Source: Hemicentrotus pulcherrimus (lineage: Eukaryota; Echinodermata; Echinoidea; Camarodonta; Strongylocentrotidae). From it: a stretch of DNA of 64,000 nucleotides. The position numbers were made by a program, and so were the translations under genes. Under the pieces are notes generated by a model that was given only the letters and a program-made list of their open reading frames with translations, ran no database searches and was not told the origin of the DNA. The DNA is taken from contig BEXV01000327.1 of assembly GCA_003118195.1 (NCBI GenBank), positions 71,506-135,505 of the forward strand. Reading direction: 5' to 3'. Positions 12,565-25,200 of the stretch are shown here, in pieces; within the stretch, counting starts at the first letter, position 1, and the number at the start of each line of letters is the position of its first letter.

Positions 12565-13060
12565 TGCAATATTGCCTTTAAGCACATGTCCGATCATCTT
12601 TCCTAGGATTGAAATTGTCAATTAAGGATATGGAAAATTCAGCTAAAGTTAACAACTAATTTCACCATCATGACAGGTACTGCTGTTGACAGAGACAGCA
12701 TACAAGGTTAAGTGTTTCATTGCAATGTTGCTTCAAGCATGTGATCAGTTCTCTGGCATGGGAAAGTAAAGATTGAATTTCGTGTGAAATTCGGCTAAAG
12801 CTAACAACTAATTTCACCATCCTGCAAAATCTTGTACATGTAGACATATTGCAAGGTAAAACGCTTCCTCGCAATGTTGCTTCAAGCATGTGAACAGTTC
12901 TTTGTCCTTCTCAATAAGTAAGAAGAGTTGACTCCTGCCAATGGTGACATATTCAGGCAAAATTCAGCTGGCTTTGTCAAATGATCTTCATCATCACAGA
13001 AGATTCTGCACACAAGGAGCTAATAGCTTTGTATTTCCTTGCAACACTTGCTACTCGCCC
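12565..13060. repeat. Degenerate tandem array, about 150-bp period
   Basis: The phrase GCAATGTTGCTTCAAGCATG occurs at 12722 and 12871, with diverged versions near 12565 (GCAATATTGCCTTTAAGCA) and 13038. TAACAACTAATTTCACCATC occurs once in each of two consecutive units. The array ends less than 200 bases from the gene 2 stop codon, so it probably lies within that gene's 3' UTR. Confidence 0.7.
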
Positions 13061-13232
13061 ACATCACCATTCCTTTCTCATAGAGGAGGAATGATTGCTT
13101 TCGCCCATGGAGACACTGAAAGCATAATATCTCCACAATATTAGGCTAAATCACTTGATGACTTCTCTTTCACAGAGTTTGTTTATCAAGATTTGGCGAG
13201 TTTGATTGGACTTCTGCGTAGTGTGAATGGCC

Positions 13233-16200
13233 TCATGTTGGTCTACATCTAATGATCCATTCAGCTGTCGGGTTGACCCTAACGAGCGCCATCATGTTGG
13301 TCTCAGGATCTAGACATCTCTCTCCTGTAAACAAAGGATATAATGATATTCTCAGAGTCAGAGTAATTCAGCATACAATCATTCAAAGGTACACTGTAGT
13401 TCAGTTGAACTTCACTGTAGAAGCAGATTTTTTTTCAGACTGTTGCTGACAGCCAACTGCAAGAAACTTTTATACGGATTGCGGATATTGTCATCCTTTT
13501 ATTTCATACACATAACTTCATAATTTCATTAAAATACTGTAGCTACATGGTGATGTTTGTGTAGATCCATTTCAAGTGTGATGAGTACAATTGCTCCGTT
13601 TATTTCATCGAAGAAACTGGTTTTGGGATGAGATTATAATTGCACGTAGTTTTAGATTAGGCTTGGATATAGTGATAGGATTACATGTACGTATGGTGTG
13701 TGGTCTAGGGCCGAAGTTTAAAATTCAGGTTATGTCCAAGGAGCAATCGTCAGAGTGCATGTGACGTACATGTAGAAGTGCTGTAGTCAAGTGGTTTAAG
13801 CAATTGACTTGAAATTCAAAAGTCATGGTTCGATCCCCGACACAGCACAAAAGACCTTTGGCAATGCATTAATCTACATTTGCCACACTCGACCCAGATG
13901 AGGTAAATGGGTACCTGGCAGGACATAATTCCTTGAAATGCTAGAGCGCTGTAATGGCAGCCAGGCTAAAGCCGGGTAATAATTCCTTTGTACACCTTGG
14001 AATAGAATTGTCTAGATAGACAGCTCTATATATGCCTATTACTATTATTATTATTATTGTACGGCGTGGAACCATCTGTTCAACTCACCTATGCATCCCC
14101 CCACTTCGTAGAGATAGAACTTTGGTGCTCTGCTGGAGGTGATGTTACTGAACAAATCAAAACTGGAATTCCTAAAAGAAATAAGACATGGAGCAATGAA
14201 GATATAAATTTGAAGACTTTTGGGGCATTGCTTCCTAAAAATTATGAAAGGGAAATCCTTTTACAGTGACACCTATAAAGACGGCTCATGGGAAACATGA
14301 AAAGTGAACTTTATAGGCAAGTGGTCTTTATGTAGTGGTTCCTTTAATAAGGGTTTCAATGAGAAGCCCTATTCAAGGAAAACAAAAAAATGTGGTCTTT
14401 ATAGATCGCAGCTCTCTCTATTACAGGTGGTTGCTAAAGCAGGTTTGACTGTAAAACTATAGCTTCTCAATATAATCAAATACTGTTTTAATAGCATGAT
14501 ATTAAAGTAAAAGAACAAATTGTCCACCATAAGCCAGAAGGGCAGTATGCTTTAACACAGAGAGAATCATCTTTCCTGCTCTCAACTGATGAATGTTTAC
14601 AGAAATGTTTGTAAATCTAATAATAATGAATTTACATCTCAAAACTGGCATATGATGTGAAGGGAGTATACAGGTGTAAAAGTTTTTTTTCTTCTTCAAT
14701 CAACCAATTAATCAAGTTGCTCAACAGTTCACAAAATAGACCGGTTTATTAACATATTTTCTTATGTTAACTGAGAGCCGATTTGGGAGATAACCACCTG
14801 CCAGTGACCGTGCAGAGAGGTCTAATCCCTCCTTGCCAAACTAGTGCAGATAGGCTTTACAGAGTATGCATAAAATCTGAATATGTTTAATGGTAAACCG
14901 GTCTATCGTGATAAAACAAGCCTAGCCTACCCTACCTACTTACCTTTGAATAGATTTCTTACGGCTCCGCCTCCTGAGGCTGTTCCTCTTGAGGGGCGCA
15001 GGTTCAATACTCATGAAAGGTGTGTCCTCTGTGAACTTGGCTACGATGTCACCTGCCGTCGTCCTCTCACTGAGCTGTATCGTCGTGAGGACCTTCTCGA
15101 CCGAACCCGGCGTCTGGATTCGGATGATCCCTTCTGCAACCTCCTGTAAGGTAATCGAAAGGAAACCAAGCAAGTTAACAAACAATTTCCTGAAATGACT
15201 CTGCTTGCATGCTTTCAAATGAGAATGGTTGAACCTATTAATATTTCGTCCCTATTTTCACGAAGTGATGGTAGTGAATGAAAATCGTATACAATTTGCG
15301 AGAGGATTTTCCTCACTACCGTCCTTTTGGGAAAACAGGAACGATTTAGTGACCACCTGCATGTAAAGTGCAACTGACAATAGTGGTACACTGTAACATT
15401 TACCATATCTTCTGTTACAAATTATGTGATGTGAAATCTGTCTATCAATGCTCCTTGTCTATAGTGGTCACTCTAATTCTACTGATGATGTCATGGATAG
15501 TTCTGACTATGATATTCATTTAGTGCTGTGCTTCATAGATGATTGTATGTTGTAAAAAAATTATAATTTTGTGATGCAGTGCAAGATACAATTCAATTTG
15601 ACAGTAAAACGCATTTGTCTTGTACCATCAATACTTCAAATTATACATTATCAGCATCACCAGTCCTGATTGTGATTTAAATAGTTGTATTTAAATATAA
15701 CAAAACCGTAACAAAGATTTTTAGCAAGTTAGTTCCAGGAGTAATTGCATATTTGTCTACTGCAAATTGATTCTGGGATTACAGATGACCACTCATTTCA
15801 TCATTAGTTCTCTTTCCATTAAACAAAACAAAAAAAAATCAGAATGTTATGATTGTTAGCTTCCCTTATTAATCCCTTGGTACGAGCACATGCTTTTTAA
15901 AGTCCAATGTTAGTCAAATTAGTCTGAATTATACACATAAGGTTACTTGCATATCAATAAAATAATTAAATAAATAAATAAAAAAAAAGGTTACCCAAAA
16001 CATGTGCAAAGAGGATATCTATTTATTTCAGGCAGCATATTTGTGAGATAAAGAAATATATGACAAAACAATTGGTTCTTCAAAACTATTATGATAGCGG
16101 CATTTACGTGTATCTTTTCAAAATGGTGATTACTATCTTCAAAGAACTTTTGTCATCCATCTTTTATCCATCACTATTGTCTTATATAATGTAGCTCAGT

Positions 16201-19200
16201 AATTAGATAATAATTATTGGTATCATACTTTTTGTCATTAATGTACCGGTATAAGTTTTTTTTTCTTTTTAAAATTTACAACCCCACATTAGTCAGGGGA
16301 TCTCAGGTGTGTAATTCTACCTACCAACATAAACAGTGCTTTATCAATTTAAAATGTTCACTTTAATAATAAAGTAGTGTCTGTAATCTGTTAATTCGTT
16401 GCTTAAAGATACCAGACAAAACCTGCACCACCATTGAAAAGGAAGTTCCATCAAAACACTAAGGCTTTATAAACAGAGTTGATCTGAATCCAATAAAAGT
16501 GCTGGCTATGAACTGGGCAGATCACTGTATGGGTAGGTTAGTATTCGATACTGTAGGTTATTCTAAGAGTTATTCATGCATTAGTATTAGAAGATGCAAA
16601 TTAGTTGAATCACAAGATACCCCCATTGATATAACTTGCAATTCATTAATAGAAAGTCAAACAAAATAGAAACAGAAGGGTACAGAAATGAGTCTAAGTT
16701 ATGGTGAAATATGTAGCAATGGAGGCAGAGAATACATGTACACTTAACAACTACATTTTTCATAATACAGTACATACCGGTACCTTTACCAAGTTTTGTA
16801 ATTTTTGAAGTACCGGTATGTGAAAAATGGATTTGTCCCAATATGTGTCTCTTGAAAATAGTACATATTAAAGCTTACATCTAAAAGTATACGACAATGG
16901 CCCTAAATCAACCCGTTCATCTTTCATTCTTGAGTTACGAAAATAAAAAACATCAAATCGACAAAGGGTATGAATATTTAAGATGTGAACTGTACATGTA
17001 TATAACTACATTCTATTAAGTAAATCAGGGATTTTCTTGTATTGATTACTAGTCATTAAGATACAGAGAGTGTATTAGTTTAAATATTAAAGTTGTTCAG
17101 GTACATGTCATGTATAAAATGTTAAAGGTTGAAAAATTCAGATATACACATGGAATCACATTGATCGATATAGAACTAGAAACATTAAAACAAGAGGATT
17201 AGGAAATAGTGAAGTAAAAGTTTAGTATTGCACAAGTACATGTATATGATAAAGCAATCATCAACTAAATAAGAAATTAGAAATAATTGCATCTTAGAAT
17301 AATTAATATTCTTTTAAGAGAAGTACAAAATNNNNNNNNNNNNNNNNNNNNNNNNNNNNNNNNNNNNNNNNNNNNNNNNNNNNNNNNNNNNNNNNNNNNN
17401 NNNNNNNNNNNNNNNNNNNNNNNNNNNNNNNNNNNNNNNNNNNNNNNNNNNNNNNNNNNNNNNNNNNNNNNNNNNNNNNNNNNNNNNNNNNNNNNNNNNN
17501 NNNNNNNNNNNNNNNNNNNNNNNNNNNNNNNNNNNNNNNNNNNNNNNNNNNNNNNNNNNNNNNNNNNNNNNNNNNNNNNNNNNNNNNNNNNNNNNNNNNN
17601 NNNNNNNNNNNNNNNNNNNNNNNNNNNNNNNNNNNNNNNNNNNNNNNNNNNNNNNNNNNNNNNNNNNNNNNNNNNNNNNNNNNNNNNNNNNNNNNNNNNN
17701 NNNNNNNNNNNNNNNNNNNNNNNNNNNNNNNNNNNNNNNNNNNNNNNNNNNNNNNNNNNNNNNNNNNNNNNNNNNNNNNNNNNNNNNNNNNNNNNNNNNN
17801 NNNNNNNNNNNNNNNNNNNNNNNNNNNNNNNNNNNNNNNNNNNNNNNNNNNNNNNNNNNNNNNNNNNNNNNNNNNNNNNNNNNNNNNNNNNNNNNNNNNN
17901 NNNNNNNNNNNNNNNNNNNNNNNNNNNNNNNNNNNNNNNNNNNNNNNNAAAAAAAAAAAAAAAATTACAAAAAAACATGACCTATATTATATTGTCTTGG
18001 CATCGTCACATAAATTTGAAATATATATTATCAAAATTTTAATATTCCTTGATATTTTGTCTGATCCAAAATCTTTAAGGCTTACAACTTGATCAAATCA
18101 CCAGGTGGAGTAAAATCTTTGGTTACATATGGGATAAAATACCAAGGTCTTGCCCACCATACAATTCATGAGCTGTATTTTAATGGAAGCTCAATTGGGT
18201 TTGGAATATAAAACCTGCACCACAATTTCTTGACGATGTTTCTGTGAAGGGAGGGGTAGCGTGAGGCATGTTAAATCAAACCAGTGAGGAAGAAAGAAAC
18301 AGAAGGGGGGTGGGGGCGGGGGATACGTGCTGTTGTGTTACGCTCACTGAGGAAAGAGGTGTTTGCTAGCCTACTGGCACACACACACAGCAGTAGAACA
18401 CAACATTCATGATTAAAGGCTCACACATAATGTACACTGCTGAAAAATGGATAACACATATATCAAGAGTAATAACAAATGAAAGATATAGTATTTTAAT
18501 CCTAGTGTTGGTCAAGTTTTGTGGTATTTTACGATGTATCCAAACAGGTATAATATCATCTCATTTATCTGTGATTATGAAATCAGAAAAATAAAAATAA
18601 AAAAGTAAAAAATAAAATATAAATAATTTCAAAGGCATTCATGATTCAGTGAATAACCATTTAAGGAGTATTGTAGCAGTATCCCTCCACCCCCCCCCAA
18701 TTTCGAGGTTATAGGTTACAATCACAAAAGCAAATAGTTAACAAATTCTATCTATTAAAGGCCGTCTTTACTAGTTTGGCTAGGAGGGATTAGACCATCC
18801 AGGGTGGTCACCGACAGGTCATCATACTCAGCTCTCAATTAACATAAGAAAAAGAGGATCATGGGGGACTAATGGTCATCGATTAGGCATTGTTTTCTAA
18901 AAAGAGGGAGGAAGTAGCTACAAGTAGTACAGTGGGGCTTTAAAGTATCGTTATGGTTCAAAATTGTTAATTTCTCACAAGTGAATAACCCCCAAATGGA
19001 TGGATGGATGGAAAGACCCATGTATAGATATTGGTGTACATGGATGGATGTATTGACCCGTTTATATACCCATGTGTAGATATTGGGGAGAGTGGATGAC
19101 TTCTTACCGATTTGGAGTCTCTTGATCTCTTCATGTCCACCTCATACATCTTACGAACCTGCTCTAACATACGGAAAGGGACCTGTTGTATGACAGAGAC

Positions 19201-19203
19201 GGA

Positions 19204-19242
<39 letters not shown>

Positions 19243-22200
19243 TGAGAGAGGATGAGAGGATGAGGGGGGGAAGGGGGAGAGAAAACAGTCAGCCAAAGAC
19301 AGAGGCAGATTGACATGCAATTATTCATGAAAAAAACTGGGATATTAATGTTTTGCTTCAAAAATAGTTCTACACAAACTAATACTGATTATTCAAATTT
19401 CACATGCCTGAAGGCAATTACCTTCAACTCTTCTCAAGTTGGCAAATACAGTCGAACAATCTTGTTTTGTCAACAAATATGTGTCTCTCATTAAAGAGCT
19501 TCACTGAAACGGTGGTTTCATCATCTATAGTTTGGTTACAATACAATGCATGAATCTCTTTGTGTATTTCTGCAAGATAGGGATTATTTGAAAATTTGAG
19601 CAAGGTCACAAGTTACATCTTCATAACAGCCCCTTTCAGATATGACATCATGGCAAACCACCTCAAGAAATTGCCATGGCAACATTCCTTATTTATTCAT
19701 TCCATTGTTACTCCCTTATTGCTCCCATTATTACTGAACTTTGGGTTATGAGATACAGAAGTGTTAAGCACACTAAACCTTCTGCATCTTATTTACTTTG
19801 TTACGGTGACATGCTATTGTTGTTGTTGTTGACCCTATGCTACTATGTTACTAATATCTGGGTGAGCCTTAGTATAGAATGCTTACCCTGCAGAAATATT
19901 TTGTTTCATGCATGTACGTAAATTAAAAATAAAATAAAAAAAGAGACTACATACCACCCACAGGATATTGTGGTATTTGACGAGCATGCGCATGATGTTT
20001 GACGTCCCTGCGGCTATGTGAAGCTCCGAGTAGTCAGGTGACTTCTTCCTTGAGATGGCTCGTCCTGAGAACAGGTTGGGTGCCATGATCATGGCCACGT
20101 TGTTCAAAGACATCTTATTCTGGGACTCACAGCTCACGATTCGACTCAGGTAGGACAGTAAGAGCTGAAAATAGATAATGGAGACGACACAGGTTCAAAC
20201 CACAAGACAAATTGTGATCAAGTCGTAATTTTGGTCTATCTTTGGATAAAACAAGCCAAAGCATGGATAGACTGGTCACAGTGACGATGTTCAGTGACGG
20301 TATATTTTGAGATTCTTGACTGATGGTTCTGCTAAAGCATGAGACTTAAAGCTGAGAATATATAATGAGGAGAGTGAGAGTTAAAAATAGGTAATAGGAA
20401 TTAAACAGGTTTCACCATCAGAAAAAATGTAAAACATTAAAATAGTATAGTCACACATGTCCTATCTTTGGATAAGAAATGATTGAACAAATTGAAACAG
20501 CAATAATAAAGAAAGGCCATTGCATTGTTTTTCAGGGACATTATGTTTTACAATTCTGGGCTGATGATGCCATTCAATTATAGTTTGCAGGCACAAATAC
20601 ATGTCAGTTGTAGTGTCTAAATGAAAGTCTGAATGACTTAGAAGAGATTATGCAGACTGCACATTCTATTGCACCCTATAGGTTTTGAAATTGAGCTGCA
20701 TAATTGACAAAGCCAAAATTACCCTTAAAAAAAAAATTCTGTTAACATTCCAATGTTTGTGAACATCCCAAAAATTACCCCTTTTTCGCAAACTTCTGGT
20801 AAGATTGATTACTGGTATAGGACTTGTGATTGATCTGGATCAATTTTTATATTTGACGTTGCCTTCTTTTGTCACACATTGTTCATTCTAACCTTTCCTT
20901 TAAGGCAGACAGGAACTAATTTGGGGACGTACTCCCATGCCATGTTATATGGCCCAGGTATGAGAGAGTTTGAGCTGAAAATAGACGGTGGGTGGCAGAG
21001 GATAGGTCAACCACCAGACAAGATGATACATACATGAATGAATGTGTGAGGGGGCAAAATAATACTAAAAATAAACTACATGATAATTATTGCACAAATA
21101 GAAAGAGCAAGACCCTGAGAAAAGTGCTTTCCAAGGAATTCTCCTGAAGTGTGATTCTAAGGGTTTTTCTATTCTGGAAAATTTATCAAGAATATCATCA
21201 AATATTCCTGATAACTTTGCAATATTTTATCATTCTAGATTTCACTCACTCTTGTCTGAATGTTACATGAATGTTGACATTATGACGAGGCGACAACAAA
21301 CCACAAATAAAATTCAGTAGACAAGGATTATAATTCACACTGGTGAAAAGTAGTAAATTTCAAGAAGAAAACTAGCTTTGGTTGGTCAAATAATAATTAT
21401 ATTTATTTAATTAACAATTATCCAGTAATAACCAGATTTGAGTGGTCAGGTTTACTTTAGGGCTAATAAAAAGACTTGCCCTTTAGCTACATGCATCACA
21501 TTTATAGACATTAGACAACTACAAAATAACAGGTCAATGACAATCTCCATAGACAGTGTCTTCTCAAAATAATTTTCCTTGGGACTAATCTGTCACATCC
21601 ATCTTTTCCCCTTCCCCCTCTGGCCAGGTAAACCCATGACATAAAACCGACAGACCTGGCTAGGACAGACCTAATGCCAGAGCCTCAGGGAGGTAGTGGC
21701 AGGTTTAATTGACCAATGACAGAAACTGACCACTGTCAGGTTCCAGTCCAGCAGAGAACTGGAACAAGGGGAAGTCCTGGTCTACTTTATCTGGGCCGTA
21801 TCAAGCATCATCTAATAACAGCTATGCCCCGTTCATCCTCTTTCATCGAGGGAGAGGCGGTTATGAGAAGAACAATTCTTGGTCAGTTTTAGCATTAACC
21901 CTTTGAATGCTAGGCTTGATGTAAATTAACTTGACATAAAACCCATTGAAAGAGTGTGTTAGAAGAAAACGAAATTGGACGGTTTAGAATTTAGGATTTC
22001 TTTGGTTTTTTTCATTGTCAGTGCATCACAGAAAACATATGAGATTTCTCTAAAAGGCTTCACAGCCCATTTAACATAATCTTTTGGCAAGTTATTAAAG
22101 AAACTGAAAAAAAAAAGAACAACAAATTATATCTAATTAATAAACTGTTATCCTTCTTTTAAAAGGTTGTATGAAAACCATAACAAATATTTTGATACAT

Positions 22201-25200
22201 AAACAGTATCACATTTGTAAAGATTGTATATATTCTGGTTAAAAATCATTGGCAAACAAGGTTTGGGCAAGATATTCCTAAATATGATTAAAATATAAAC
22301 AAGAGAATTACTTCTGTGTATTCCTGCATTTCAAGATGAGGTCTTTTGATACATTTAGTTCTCTTTTACTTTTTAGTGAATATTTGTATATGCACCAAAA
22401 AGTAAAAGAATACTTGCAAAAGACTGATGAAACAGCACAAAATATTGAGTAATAAATGACTACCGGTAAGCTAATTATGTTGGAAGGAGACAGTAAGGGA
22501 GTATGTGTGAAAAGGACGGGTAATTATCAATTTTCTTATCTTGCTATTGTCCCAGAATTATACTTCCTCTTTTGAAGATAAGCCTACCGTCCACATTACA
22601 TCCACAGTGTATATTATTTTCATGCAGTAAATGTAAGTTTCTTGCATTAGTGGGGCCTAATTAGATTGATTCCTGGTTTCTTGCCCCTTCCGCCTCCCTT
22701 TATTGACCCCCTTCCAGCTCCACCTCAAAAGAATCGGAGGACAGCTAGACAATGATGTAACAAAAATCATTAACATAATGCAATTTTGCCTTGTTTTGAG
22801 TCTTTAGTTTTGAGTACAAGTATTAAAGAAAATGTGTGTGTAAATACATGTATATGTTCTGACCCATTCTTATATGATATACAGAAAAACATAAAATGTC
22901 AAATAACATGGAACCCCCCCCCCCTCTTCTTTCTTGAAAAATTCCACACTAGAAAGTACATATAGACATCTCTTACACAAGGCTTTATCTAGAATCTTTC
23001 AAATCTAGTTCAATGTTTTCATTAATGTTTAGAAGGCAGTTACAATAATTATCTTCCACAGTTTCAGGAAAGAACTGATTTTTTAAATTATTCATGGCTT
23101 TATTCAAGGTTTATTCTTTGTATCACATACAATTTTTTGGATTAAATTCCAAGAAAGTGAAATTGAAATCAATTGCAGATCTATATGTGCAAGAAAAACC
23201 AGTCAACTTTCAAAAATACTACCGGTACTTAAATGTTTAAAAGCTCTCACATCACAGGTATAGAAAGAAGAAACAAAATAAGTGACCTAATCTAAATGCA
23301 GATTTCTTGAATACTATCAATGTGTCTATCAACTGACTTACATTATACTTTCATAACACGTCACGTATCACTCTGATCAAAGCCAAGCCTATACGCGGAG
23401 TTGAAATCTAGGCCAAGCATTATCTACCTTCGATTCTACCACCACGGGAAGCCTACCCTGATAATCACTATGACATCAAGAATAGTTTCACTAGATTATC
23501 GCAAACTGACCCCCATTATACAGCGAGGCCAAACGTGCAAAGAAATCCCTCTATATATAGTAGTGCAAAATAGGTCAATCACGTCTACATGTCCACACCA
23601 CTGCGTCTGAATCAACATGCAGATATGTGACAACTTGACTATAATTGTCATCACATGCTTGTATTTAACCTTATCCTCTAATTAAAAAGTATTACAAGGT
23701 CCTATGTGATGGAAAGAGGAGTTTACAATAGGTACTCTGGATCGCTTATTAAGGTCAAGTGCTCAATTAGAAAAGGAAGAAAGGTAATGATTATAGGTAT
23801 CATGTTTCATACCATATGAATCCTCTTACAATCACAGAAAAGATCAGTAATTAATGGACTTTGAGGGAATCAGATATAAATCAGAGCTGCCTATTTCTTT
23901 ACTGTGGAGTAATAATGTTGTCAACAACTTCTCAAGGATGATTTTAAAAAAGAAAGAAAAGAAAAAAAGAAACTTCTCATGGATATCCTTCAGCTCCTTC
24001 TTCTAGAACACCTTAAAATGAATGATTGCAGGTTGCATGTTCCATTGACATAGTCATTATTTTGTTTAAGTCCCAGGTACTCCAATTTTAACGACTCCTC
24101 TAATACCTTAGTAGGGGCCCTACTGAACTTAAATCTTGTCACCTTCAATGGGGGAGATGAAAAATTCATAAGACATAATTATGTCCCTGAAGGCCTGCTT
24201 CTTCATAGTTGGGCTACAAACTTATTGAACGCCCCTTGTGTATTTTAAATAACTGGGAATTGGTCTTTATATTATGCCTCTTTTTCAAAGACACATGTAG
24301 AAGTCTGCATACATGTAGTTGTAACTGATAAGAGATAAATGGAATGGCGACACAGGGTAAATTGGTAACAGTGGGTAAGTCGCCAACGCCTATGAAATAT
24401 TTGTCTAACATTAGCATCACCATGGCATGGCACTTTCAAAACGTACCATATTAGTGACCATTTTGGCAATCTTTTATTCTCCAATAATTGAAGAAATAGT
24501 GGATAAATTTGTAGCCACACAATAACAGGTGTAGCGTATTATCCCTCTTCCTACCCACCGTGCAGCTAGGGTATTAGTTGCTTTCATGGAAGCATGCAGA
24601 AAGCCAAATACTCGTCCGAGGGTTCGTGACAAAATCCACTGACATTACGAGGAAATCACAGACTTATTAATTTGTATGCAAACCACAACATGATCTCATT
24701 GTTTGTGGGAAAATGAGAGGGAATGAGAACTTGGCACGAATGGAAGATACAAACACACGCACATATAAAATGCATCGCACTGTGAGTGATGTGCGTCACT
24801 GTTTAAAAATATGAACAGTTCTCTGAAAAGTTGAATTACGAGAGGATGAGGACTGAATTATGACACCTTGAGAGAAAAAAAAGGAAGGTCAACTATCCTT
24901 GCACTTGCTAACAATAGTATCACAGATTCTTCAAAAATACGATTAAAAAAACCCTTCTTTCTTGGAAATGTTGAAGCCAATCGACTAATCATCTACATAC
25001 AACTGACTATATTTATTGAAGGTTAACCAGTGTTGTTGATTGATATAACCTATGTTACTGTGAGGATGATCAGAGTGTACAAATATAGTTTCAACTTGTT
25101 CAAGGCAGATTTCAGAGGTCTGATTCTGCTAGGGTATGAAGACAGTTTAAGTCATCAAGGGTTCTGAGGACCTTTCAACAAGATTTGCTTATCCATCATG

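Larger units (their letters stand above)
4758..13232. other. Intergenic DNA between convergent genes 1 and 2, including both 3' UTRs
   Basis: AT-rich, with no ORF or exon series that looks coding on either strand. It should hold the 3' UTR of gene 1 (from 4758) and of gene 2 (below 13233 on the minus strand). AATAAA at 7670-7675 is one possible plus-strand polyadenylation signal, but neither 3' end can be fixed. Contents: a G-rich repeat fragment near 5003-5060, a hammerhead-like motif at 5598-5640, short tandem duplications near 5765-5850 and 6995-7200, a single N at 8858, and a 150-bp repeat array at 12565-13060. Confidence 0.6.

Noticed and set aside
13778..13850. Possible tRNA gene with a good box B
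   Set aside because: The acceptor and T stems pair poorly and the sequence continues into SINE central and tail parts, so it is the head of a SINE and not a functional tRNA gene.
17277..18042. Two long open frames of more than 230 residues on both strands
   Set aside because: They run through the 617-base N gap; the apparent length is an artefact of translating N.
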